64,000 nucleotides of DNA from positions 1 to 64,000 of the forward strand of contig CBDFMU010000030.1 of the NCBI GenBank assembly GCA_965249785.1. Direction: 5' to 3'. The position numbers and the translations under genes are program-made. The DNA comes from M3007 sp965249785. Its GTDB lineage: Bacteria; Bacteroidota; Bacteroidia; Chitinophagales; Saprospiraceae. The notes below the pieces were generated by a model that was given only the letters and a program-made list of their open reading frames with translations, did not search any database and had not been told where the DNA came from. Below, piece by piece: positions 52,595 to 59,850 of this stretch. Numbering within the stretch: the first letter of the stretch is position 1; the number at the start of each line of letters is the position of its first letter.

Positions 52595-52675
52595 TGTCGT
52601 CCTGACGCAGGAAGGAACTGGTTAAGTGGTGACGGTCACCTAAGTCCAGCCAGTTCCTTCCTGCGTCAGGATGAC
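52595..52675. repeat. REP-like palindrome, variant with GCAGGAAGGAACTGG arms
   Basis: Arms of about 27 bp: TGTCGTCCTGACGCAGGAAG and its complement ending CTGCGTCAGGATGACA. The TGTCrTCCTG/CAGGATGACA ends are shared with the elements at 38934 and 50266, while the inner arm sequence is different. Confidence 0.82.
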
Positions 52676-52751
52676 ATCTCTGGTGATGCATGTTCACAAC
52701 TTATTTCTTACACGTGCCTAATTTGCCTTTTGCTTATTTGTCCTTTCATAG

Positions 52752-53692
52752 TTACTTCGCTTGATTCTCCCCGTCTTTCGGTGCATCATTCCACCACTCT
52801 TCGCCCTCCCAAAAATTGTCCCAGCCGAGTGCGCGATATTTTGGATTGATCGTCACATCACGCTCGCCATAAGAGAAGTTTTCCAGAATATTATTGGCAA
52901 AACGGAAAAGATCGCGCGACCAGATGACTGGCTTTTTCACACTGGAATTTTTGAAGCCCGTCCAGTTGCCAACGAAGCGGTAACCACTGCCCTGACTGGG
53001 GCTGGCATCAGAGAAAAACCACAATTGAGGATCAGTGTCACTCTGAGCTTTTTCAGCCGCTGCTACATTGGGCGTATAAAATTCCATAGAAAAATCTCCA
53101 CTAAACTGCCCGCTGCTACTGAGGGTACTATCTTCTTTAAAATTAAACTTACCCTGCAGTGCGTAGCTTTTTTCTACATTAATATCGCCTCCGGTTAAGT
53201 AAGCCGGGTCTAAATTCGGGTCAACAAATTCGGCGATAGTTTTAATTTCCAGCACTCCCGCAAAGGAGGAAATCGTCTTTTTTATAACGATTCTTGCCTT
53301 TGACCTTATATAAAAGTGGATTGTCAGGTACGGGCACCATTTCCGTCAGTATAAATTCAATGCGGTAATAATTGTCCCCATAGAAACCATTGTCGGGCGC
53401 ATCGCTCACCACCAATGAACCAATATTATGTTGGGTCAATACTGCTTTGGCGGCGGCGGGACTTAACGTTTTATAAATCAATGGTTTGAGTGCCTGAGTA
53501 GTATCCGTACGCAAGGTATCGGCAGCCTCCTGGTGCGTGATAAGCTGCACGTTATTGACAGGGGTTGCCGCAGGCGGAGTAGTAGCGGAAGCAGAATTAG
53601 CACTATTAGGAGTAGATGAATTCTGACCGCATTGCCAGGTACAAACTGGCGCAGACAATTAAAAATAGCGTTGGAAACAGTGGTTTCATCAT
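52752..53692 (-). CDS. Hypothetical lipoprotein, frame broken twice
   Basis: Three frames assemble into one protein of about 312 residues. A signal from MMKPLFPTLFLIVCASLYLA leads to a lipobox Cys if one A is removed near 53632, giving LACGQNSSTP. The central part then runs to KGKNRYKK. A second one-base change at the T6 run 53278-53283 joins TISSFAGVLEIKTIAEF and the C-terminal part (WSRDLFRFANNILENFSYG, WEGEEWWNDAP). No named domain was recognised. It follows the DUF2306 gene by 20 bp and is the last gene of the arcA run. The coherence of the three pieces suggests sequencing indels. Confidence 0.7.
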
Positions 53693-53712
53693 GGACAGAT
53701 TATTTTACAAGT

Positions 53713-54405
53713 TTAATGATGGGAGCGTTGCATAGCAATAGTTAGCCATTTGGAAGCGATGCCAGTGCGCAAGAATAATTCGGCCAACAATAAATTACCG
53801 ACCCACGAGAGCCAGGTCACAGTAAGATATGTTTCGATTGGTTTGGTGCCAAACCAGTAAAAAAGCAGGTAACTTTCCGTACGTAAACTCATGGCTGCTA
53901 AGGTAATAGCATAACTGCGAACCATCATCTCCGTATGCTGCAAATAATTCCTTCGTCGCACTTCCTGCCATGCCCAAAACGTAACTACCCACCAAACCAC
54001 ACATTGCAAAGTAAAGCTAACTTTGGCGGGCAGCCCGCCATTGGCATAAATAGCCAGGACTAAACCCGAAGGTGCCGCCAGGAGTAAAATCCCTAACACA
54101 TATATTTTCCCAATAATACGATGCAGCCGTGGCCAGCGCCGCGTCAGACGAGGCAAAAACTGGACAATTCCGAGGGCTATAACAATCAGACTACTGGTAA
54201 TATGGACATAAAAACCGACGATGAAATACCATTTGTCCAGTACCACATCTGGCTTGGTACCAAGAAAAAATGCCGCCCGCTCGAAGTGCAAATAGGGCAA
54301 TATCTTGTACAGCATTACACCAGTGAAGATCGCTGTGGCAGTCAGAATCGCAAAGCCAACTGCGCGGTTGGCGACACGTAAACTCTTCTCTATCAGCGGC
54401 TTCAT
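53713..54405 (-). CDS. DUF2306-type multispanning membrane protein
   Basis: 230 residues with six or seven hydrophobic helices. HRIIGKIYVLGILLLAAPSG and QHTEMMVRSYAITLAAMSLR hold the His residues conserved in the DUF2306 family, which resembles four-helix cytochrome-like membrane proteins; haem binding is speculative. It starts 7 bp after the arginine deiminase stop, so the two are surely co-transcribed. Function unknown. Confidence 0.85.
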   Translation of the reverse strand: MKPLIEKSLRVANRAVGFAILTATAIFTGVMLYKILPYLHFERAAFFLGTKPDVVLDKWYFIVGFYVHITSSLIVIALGIVQFLPRLTRRWPRLHRIIGKIYVLGILLLAAPSGLVLAIYANGGLPAKVSFTLQCVVWWVVTFWAWQEVRRRNYLQHTEMMVRSYAITLAAMSLRTESYLLFYWFGTKPIETYLTVTWLSWVGNLLLAELFLRTGIASKWLTIAMQRSHH

Positions 54406-54412
54406 TCAACAT

Positions 54413-55681
54413 TTATATTTCTTCCCGTTCGATCGGACAGGTCATGCAGTGACTACCGCCACGCGCTCGTGAAAGCTCATTGGAAGGAATAGTAATGATC
54501 GTATTCTCCACTTGATCGGGGGTGATTTTACCATTCTCAATGTCGCGCAGAAGTTTTGCGGCACCGACTACTTTATAGCCAAAATCTTTGAAGGCCCGCT
54601 CCGTTACTGGATTGCGGTCGTAGGTAATGGCCACACCCGGTTTTAGAGTAAGCAGGTTACAGCCATCCGTCCATTGTTCGCGCTCCTGATAAGGGCTTTC
54701 GCCGCGCCCAGCCCAGATAAATTCCATCTTTGGATTGACTTCGGCCAACAGGAAATCTTTTAAACTGCCATATTCGATCTGTTCGCCATTGGCGCGATAT
54801 ACTTCGACATAGGAACCCAAACCGTCCTGCACAATAGGTTTGTAACCCACCATGTGGTTGTGATTGATCTGCGTAAAAACCGTATCAATGTGCATATACG
54901 TGCGTTCGGCGGGGATATTTACCTGGACGACATTCTTGATAATTCCCCGGTCGAACAGGTAATTCTTGATCATGTGGAAGGCATACTCATTGCTGCGTTC
55001 GGAGCAGCCGATGAGTAAATAATCCTTATTGAGGATCATCACATCCCCACCTTCAATGCTGATCGTTTCGCCTTTTTTATTGGGCGGAAATTTGTCCACG
55101 CGGTTCAGATTGATCGTTTTTCCATCTGCTTTTAAGCGGCGAAATACCGGGTGGCTACTAAAAATGAGCCGGGTCAGGAAATTTTCGCGGAAGCGAGCCG
55201 TCTTGTTGGCTTTGGTGATGATGACGTGGCCTTTTACGGTTACGGCAAGGTCGCGGGTAAAAATCAGGTTCGGAATCGGGTCGAACAGAATACGTTCTTC
55301 TGGTTCGAGATAACCAGTAATGAGGGTATCGGCCAGTTGCTCCGAAGAGAGGCCCGCCAAACGAGGGATGAACGAATAAGGCAACTCCTCAAAATCGGTG
55401 ATTTTATTGATCACCTCATATTTGCTTTCCTCCTCGCGGGTGCTTTCGGCCAGCAAATCGCGCACTTCCAGCACATTTTCTTTGCCCAGAAAAGCCCGCA
55501 GCACGTTGCTGAAAATATCGTGTTCTTCCTGCATATTCGGCAAATGCACAATATCGTCGAAAAGCAATTCGCCAGCGCGTTTGGGCGTGATACGCGCGAT
55601 GCCCTCATCAGGGCGATGCACGATCACTTTTTTCAATTTTCCGATCTCGGAATCTACATAAATACGACTGTTAGCGTCCAT
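54413..55681 (-). CDS. arcA: Arginine deiminase
   Basis: 422 residues. It converts arginine to citrulline and ammonia. The nucleophile Cys412 is in GGSHCMTCPI at the C-terminus. FTRDLAVTVKGHVI, EGGDVMILNKDYLLIGCSERS and HIDTVFTQINHNHMVG supply the other catalytic residues (Asp, Glu and His). The start at 55681 (MDANSRIYVDSEIGKLKKV) is normal. No carbamate kinase or ornithine transcarbamylase follows, so the full fermentative ADI pathway is not here; acid or nitrogen handling is possible. TACTTTTG box 93 bp upstream. Confidence 0.95.
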   Translation of the reverse strand: MDANSRIYVDSEIGKLKKVIVHRPDEGIARITPKRAGELLFDDIVHLPNMQEEHDIFSNVLRAFLGKENVLEVRDLLAESTREEESKYEVINKITDFEELPYSFIPRLAGLSSEQLADTLITGYLEPEERILFDPIPNLIFTRDLAVTVKGHVIITKANKTARFRENFLTRLIFSSHPVFRRLKADGKTINLNRVDKFPPNKKGETISIEGGDVMILNKDYLLIGCSERSNEYAFHMIKNYLFDRGIIKNVVQVNIPAERTYMHIDTVFTQINHNHMVGYKPIVQDGLGSYVEVYRANGEQIEYGSLKDFLLAEVNPKMEFIWAGRGESPYQEREQWTDGCNLLTLKPGVAITYDRNPVTERAFKDFGYKVVGAAKLLRDIENGKITPDQVENTIITIPSNELSRARGGSHCMTCPIEREEI

Positions 55682-56100
55682 AGTGTGGTGCGGCCTGCCT
55701 TTCAGCGGCCAATTTGGTTAGGTAGTAATGTGGTGATGGGCAGTTGGGTGGTACCATTTTGCCAAAAGCGGAGCAAAAGTAGATGGAATATTTGCCTTAA
55801 AAAAGTTATGGGGTAGGAGGTAGGAGTTATAAGTTATAAGTTATGAGTTATGGCACCCGGTTGGTTGACTGGAAAAACGGATTTTCGGCGCGTGTTTGTG
55901 TTTTGATTATGTGTAAACAAAGGGGGAATTTCTACATTTGCCGATTAGCAGCCCCCTCCTGACTACGAAGCCCCCTCCTACTCCCCCTTAATGGGGAGGG
56001 TACATGGGGATTAATTAATGATTTATTCTTGTTTCTTAGTGTGATTGCCTTTTTGCTTATTTGCCATTTGCCTATTGTTTTTCCGTCTAACTAATTCAAA
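55682..56100. other. Gene-less divergent spacer, arcA and esterase
   Basis: About 420 bp. It holds the arcA -7 box at 55774-55781, a tandem TTATAAG/TTATGAG run at 55828-55850, a TACATTTG box at 55933-55940 that could serve the + strand esterase, and CCCCTCC/AATGGGGAGGG repeat words at 55949-56002. No coding region seen. Confidence 0.5.
55774..55781 (-). promoter_or_regulatory. Candidate -7 box TACTTTTG for arcA
   Basis: Fits TAnnTTTG and is identical to the boxes at 6849, 22802 and 31742; 93 bp upstream of the arcA start. Confidence 0.45.
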
Positions 56101-56832
56101 ATGAATCGAGAAATCCACCAATGGTTTAGCCCACGGCTGAACAAAAACATGGAAATTGCTGTGTACGGCCACTTTGGTTTCGCGCTGCTGATGTTCCCGA
56201 CCGCCGCCGCCGACTATCTGGAATACGAACGTTTCCAACTGCTCGACGTACTTCGCCCAATCATTGAATCGGGAAAAGTGAAAGTTTTTTCCATCAATAG
56301 CATCAATTCGGAGGCCTGGCTGAACAACCGAATGAATCCACGCCATAAAGCCATCCGGCACCAGCAATTTAATGCTTATGTGGAAAATGAAGTGGTGCCG
56401 TTCATTCATACCCACACCAGCCAAAACACGCCGATCATCACTACGGGGGCTTCTTTGGGTGCGCTGCATGCCGCTAATATGTTTTTCCGTCGCCCCGATT
56501 TATTCGCTGGTACGATTGCTATGTCGGGTTTATATGACCTCACCGCTTACACCAAAGGGTATTTTGATGAGGATGTGTATTTTAATTCTCCCTGTCATTA
56601 TTTGCCTAATCTGACCGACGAAAACTACCTGCACCGCCTGCGCAGCAGTGGCCATATTCATATTCTGGCTGGCTCTGGCCCCTACGAAGCCCCGGAAGGG
56701 TCGCGGCGGCTGTCCAATATCTTGGCAGATAAGGGCATCCCGCATGAGCTGGACATCTGGGGCAGCGATATGGGCCACGACTGGCCAACCTGGCGGGCTA
56801 TGCTGCCTTACTATCTGGAAAACCGGTTTTAA
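56101..56832 (+). CDS. Esterase-like alpha/beta hydrolase
   Basis: 243 residues. MEIAVYGHFGFALLMFPTAAADY opens the hydrolase core. The nucleophile Ser lies in ITTGASLGALHAANMFF and the His in DMGHDWPTW. NPRHKAIRHQQFNAYVENEV is typical of the esterase D/PHB-depolymerase-like group (PF00756-type). No signal peptide, probably cytoplasmic. The next gene downstream is another esterase of the same superfamily, with a word palindrome between. Substrate unknown. Confidence 0.87.
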   Translation: MNREIHQWFSPRLNKNMEIAVYGHFGFALLMFPTAAADYLEYERFQLLDVLRPIIESGKVKVFSINSINSEAWLNNRMNPRHKAIRHQQFNAYVENEVVPFIHTHTSQNTPIITTGASLGALHAANMFFRRPDLFAGTIAMSGLYDLTAYTKGYFDEDVYFNSPCHYLPNLTDENYLHRLRSSGHIHILAGSGPYEAPEGSRRLSNILADKGIPHELDIWGSDMGHDWPTWRAMLPYYLENRF

Positions 56833-56837
56833 AATTT

Positions 56838-56970
56838 GTTGAGAAGAAAAGTTGAGAAGGTTGAGAAGGGTTTAGAAAAATACTAGTGTCAACGCAGAGT
56901 AATTTTCATCAAAACAAACACGCAACTGTTTGATAATTAATTTTTTCTCAACCGCTCAATATGCTCAACC
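56838..56970 (+). repeat. Intercistronic word palindrome between two esterase genes
   Basis: GTTGAGA words (56838-56880) follow the first stop and CTCAAC words (56945-56970) precede the second start. A diverged TCAACGCAGAGT repeat (about 56888) lies in the loop. Confidence 0.8.
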
Positions 56971-56978
56971 TACTATAT

Positions 56979-57809
56979 ATGTTTTCACATAGACTGATGT
57001 TTTTGCTACTGACCTCTACCCTCTTGCAAATCAGTTGCGCCCACGCCAGTCAGGTGGATACCGTTGAAATTTATAGCCCGGCGATGCACAAGAATATCAA
57101 GTGCATAGTCATCACGCCCAGCGACTATAGCGTGATGGGCCAGCCCTACCCCACCCTGTATTTGCTACACGGTTGGAGCGGCAACTACACGGGCTGGAGC
57201 AACGAGGCACCCCAGCTGCCAGCGTTAGCGGATCGCTATCAAATGCTGATCGTCTGCCCCGACGGCGGTTATGATAGCTGGTATTTGGATAGCCCAGTGG
57301 ATTCGACGGTGCGCTACGAGACGCATATATCACGAGAAGTGGTGGCTTACGTAGATCATTACTATCATACCCGCCAGGAGCGCAGGGGGCGAGCCATCGC
57401 CGGGTTGAGCATGGGTGGCCACGGGGCCATGTCGTTGGCTATTCGTCACCCGGACGTGTTTGGGGCCGTGGGCAGCATTTGCGGCGGACTGGATTTGCGG
57501 CCTTTTAAAAAAAACAACTGGGATTTGCAGGGCGTATTAGGGAATCCTGATACCCATTGGCAGAATTGGGAAGACTACTCGGTGGTGAACCTGGTGCCGC
57601 GCCTGAAAAACGCTGATCTCAAAATTATCATTGATTGTGGCTTAAGCGATTTTTTCCTGGATGTCAACCGCGAAATGCACCAAAGTTTATTGACAGCGCG
57701 TATTCCGCATGAATATACGGAGCGACCGGGAGAGCATAATGCGGCCTATTGGAGTAGTGCGATTGATATGCAGGCGGTATTTTTTCACAAGTTTTTTGAG
57801 GGGAAGTGA
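56979..57809 (+). CDS. Secreted esterase, S-formylglutathione-hydrolase-like
   Basis: 276 residues from MFSHRLMFLLLTSTLLQ, a signal peptide. An ATG six codons earlier lies inside the CTCAAC repeat and is less likely. TLYLLHGWSGNYTGW forms the oxyanion region, the nucleophile is in AIAGLSMGGHGAMS, the acid is probably in IIIDCGLSDFF, and the His is in ERPGEHNAAYW. It belongs to the PF00756 esterase group (tributyrin or feruloyl-type esterases). Export and fold suggest action on acylated polymers or esters outside the cytoplasm. Confidence 0.87.
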   Translation: MFSHRLMFLLLTSTLLQISCAHASQVDTVEIYSPAMHKNIKCIVITPSDYSVMGQPYPTLYLLHGWSGNYTGWSNEAPQLPALADRYQMLIVCPDGGYDSWYLDSPVDSTVRYETHISREVVAYVDHYYHTRQERRGRAIAGLSMGGHGAMSLAIRHPDVFGAVGSICGGLDLRPFKKNNWDLQGVLGNPDTHWQNWEDYSVVNLVPRLKNADLKIIIDCGLSDFFLDVNREMHQSLLTARIPHEYTERPGEHNAAYWSSAIDMQAVFFHKFFEGK

Positions 57810-57819
57810 TAAACGAAGA

Positions 57820-57851
57820 AGACCTGCCAAGCTTTGAAACTTGGCAGGTCT
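57820..57851. terminator. CCTGCCAAG/CTTGGCAGG hairpin after the esterase
   Basis: AGACCTGCCAAG pairs with CTTGGCAGGTCT around 8 nt. The same hairpin core returns at 58682-58709; this is a dispersed Bacteroidota-type palindrome that can serve as terminator. Confidence 0.7.
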
Positions 57852-57862
57852 CTATTAAATAT

Positions 57863-58160
57863 TTACGACTGCGGCGGCAAAGCCTCCACCCGCCGGTACA
57901 AATCAGTCAGCCGCAGATCAAGTCCCAACGTATGCAGCCGGACGGATTTAGCGGGGTCCGTTTCCGTCTGCATTTGCCAAAGGCCCGTTAATGGGTCGGC
58001 CAGCCAGATGACTCGCACCCACGAGGTTTCGGGTTCAATCAGCACATATTCCCGGAAAGAAGGAATGGTCATGTATTAGTCGAACTTCTCGCCTTTGTCA
58101 TAGCGGCGAATGCCTTTGGAGAGTACTTCGACGATCAATAATGGGTTAGTGATCGTGTGG
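57863..58160 (-). pseudogene. Uma2 family remnant, 5' truncated with an internal stop
   Basis: The C-terminal half of a Uma2/DUF820 protein: NPLLIVEVLSKGIRRYDKGEKFD, an in-frame TAA at 58077-58079 where relatives have Tyr, then YMTIPSFREYVLIEPETSWV to the stop at 57863. Upstream of about 58160 the similarity ends abruptly at the junction with a plus-strand T9SS fragment. It resembles, but is not a copy of, the intact Uma2 gene at 41003-41665. Confidence 0.75.
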
Positions 58161-58661
58161 CTCGCCCCACTACTATAGGCCCCGGCGCAAGCAGCCATCC
58201 CTACACCTGGACGCTTTCTGGCGCAGGCATTCTGACTTTTACTCTTAATAATGTCCTTTTGCCCGACTCAAACGTGAACGAGACCGCCTCGCATGGCTTT
58301 ACCCAGTTTAGCATTGATCAGCATAAAGACTGGTTGCCGGGTACATTGTTGGAAAACCATACGGCCATCTATTTAGATTTCAATTCGCCGATAATAACCA
58401 ATGCCGTGTTCCACACCATTATTACAAGTTTGGCCTAATCCGGCTGGCCAGATGACGAGTATTTGGGCAGAAAAACCTTTTGAACCAGGTCAACATCTCG
58501 TGTTGCGCAATGCGTTAGGCTGCATAGTACGGGAAATGGCGGTACAAGTGCAAGGACAGACGGTGCGAGTGCAGCGTGCAGGGCTACCGGCAGGCTTGTA
58601 TTTCCTGGAATTATGCACTGCGCATGGGGTGATTGCCGTGGGGAAAATGGTATGGGAGTAG
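58160..58661 (+). pseudogene. 3' remnant of a large T9SS surface protein
   Basis: Open from the breakpoint. YTWTLSGAGILTFTLNNVLL, GFTQFSIDQHKDWLPGT and IYLDFNSPIITNAVFHTI form the end of a DUF7619/DUF11-like module. After a one-base frame change near 58420, VWPNPAGQMTS to AGLYFLELCTAHGVIAVG is a type A sorting domain. It lacks a start, signal peptide and body, so it is a dead fragment joined head-to-head to the Uma2 remnant. Confidence 0.72.
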
Positions 58662-58681
58662 CCGCATTTTTGAAGACGAGC

Positions 58682-58709
58682 CCTGCCAAGTTTTTGAAAA
58701 CTTGGCAGG
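58682..58709. repeat. CCTGCCAAG/CTTGGCAGG hairpin, second copy
   Basis: CCTGCCAAG and CTTGGCAGG around a 10-nt loop, matching 57820-57851. The two copies bracket the decayed segment. Confidence 0.7.
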
Positions 58710-58728
58710 CTAAGCGCGATACCCTCCC

Positions 58729-58890
58729 CTATTTTCGTCTTTCTCTTTTTCTAAAAAACCAAAAACCCAATATTGCTAGCCCCAGTCCGCCTACCCAGAA
58801 GAGCGACCAATGCCGCCACCACGGCTGCCCGAACGTCACCTGCCCGTCCGCGCCGGTCAGCGTGAAAGCGGAGATTGAAAGAAGAACGTT
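58729..58890 (-). pseudogene. Possible C-terminal fragment of a membrane-anchored protein
   Basis: On the minus strand an open stretch reads AFTLTGADGQVTFGQPWWRH, one membrane helix (LFWVGGLGLAILGFWFF) and RKRERRK before the stop at 58729. No start or upstream body is present. Composition looks protein-like, but no family was recognised, so this is a weak call. Confidence 0.3.
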
Positions 58891-59637
58891 TCGTTTTTGA
58901 AAAATTTAGCGTGTAAAGTGTTTATTATCCCTACTCTCGGTCCGGCTTTTCGGGTTCCGCCGTTTTTTAAAGCGCTTTTGAACCTATATCCCTACCCTGA
59001 TTTCTTTGTTACCCCCTATACTCCAAAAAATTTCAAAAAAATTTCTTGCCTCCGCTTTTACCTTCGCCCAACTTCCCATGTAGACACTATGCACTCCGAA
59101 TTTCATTATATGCAAAGCCTGCTCGACCACTTGGGCGTTACTGCGATCTATAGCAGTTTTGCCGCTCGCATCGAGGCGTTTTATCTATGCTAATAGTGGG
59201 CTAGTGATTTAAAATAATAGAATATGCCGCTATGTTGGAGGCACACGACCAATTGTTTCGTCAAGTCTTTGAAAAACTGACCGCTGGTTATCGCCAAATC
59301 ATCCAGTTGTCATAAGATGATCTAGAGAGTTGAAAACTTTCGGAAGTTCGGTACGATGTTCAGCATTTTGGGAACATGAGTCAATAGCAGAAATGCCGAT
59401 CACCCAGACGGGTCATCGGCATTTGAAAAATTGGCCCGTTTTTTTACGTGAAAAAGGCTGGCAAACTCATGAGAATCATCTTCCTTCCATCAAAATCTGG
59501 TAGCAGGAAAAAACAAGGAGCGTTTCCGTTATTAGTTGTGTCTTTGCTCACAATGGCAAGAAAAAAATTGGGGAGTGCTTTCCTTTCCAAAAAACTTCCG
59601 TTCGTTTGCCCTGCATTTAACTTCCTACCTATAGCCC
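58891..59637. other. Decayed or gene-poor DNA
   Basis: About 750 bp. Short plus-strand frames end LLDHLGVTAIYSSFAARIEA (stop near 59190) and MLEAHDQLFRQVFEKLTAGY (59231-59325); the second faintly recalls sigma-factor region 4, but is far too short. A terminator-like hairpin sits at 59391-59424. Nothing here is a confident gene. Confidence 0.35.
59391..59424 (+). terminator. Hairpin upstream of the sulfation-type cluster
   Basis: AAATGCCGAT pairs with ATCGGCATTT, extended by ACCC/GGGT. A T7 run follows only 19 bp later (59439). Confidence 0.5.
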
Positions 59638-59850
59638 ATGAATGATCAGTTTTTAAATGAAATTGCGAAGCATTTGATTACTCGCGACGGCCAGTCGTTT
59701 GAAGTTCCGGTGGGAGGCTCGCTTGGTCTGCTCGCCTTGGGCGATGTCGGTTTGACTGCCTGGCGACAGGCGAAACTGGCTTACTTGCAAGCACAGCAAA
59801 ATACATTATCTGATCCAATATCCAACCAGACTATTACCAATGGCCAATAA
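59638..59850 (+). CDS. Small protein translationally coupled to the phosphodiesterase-TPR-sulfotransferase
   Basis: 70 residues: MNDQFLNEIAKHLITRDG, then VPVGGSLGLLALGDVGLTAW, and a polar tail. Its stop (59848-59850) overlaps the next start (59840) by 11 bp, so the two are almost surely co-translated and may form a complex. No signal peptide and no named family. The Gly/Leu-rich GSLGLLALGDVGL centre may be a helical hairpin or binding loop. Start at 59638 is the first ATG; no Shine-Dalgarno visible. Confidence 0.68.
   Translation: MNDQFLNEIAKHLITRDGQSFEVPVGGSLGLLALGDVGLTAWRQAKLAYLQAQQNTLSDPISNQTITNGQ

Noticed and set aside
58897..59193. 98-aa ORF as a real gene
   Set aside because: Its composition is irregular, it lies in decayed DNA, and it has no recognisable motif; only its last 30 residues look protein-like.
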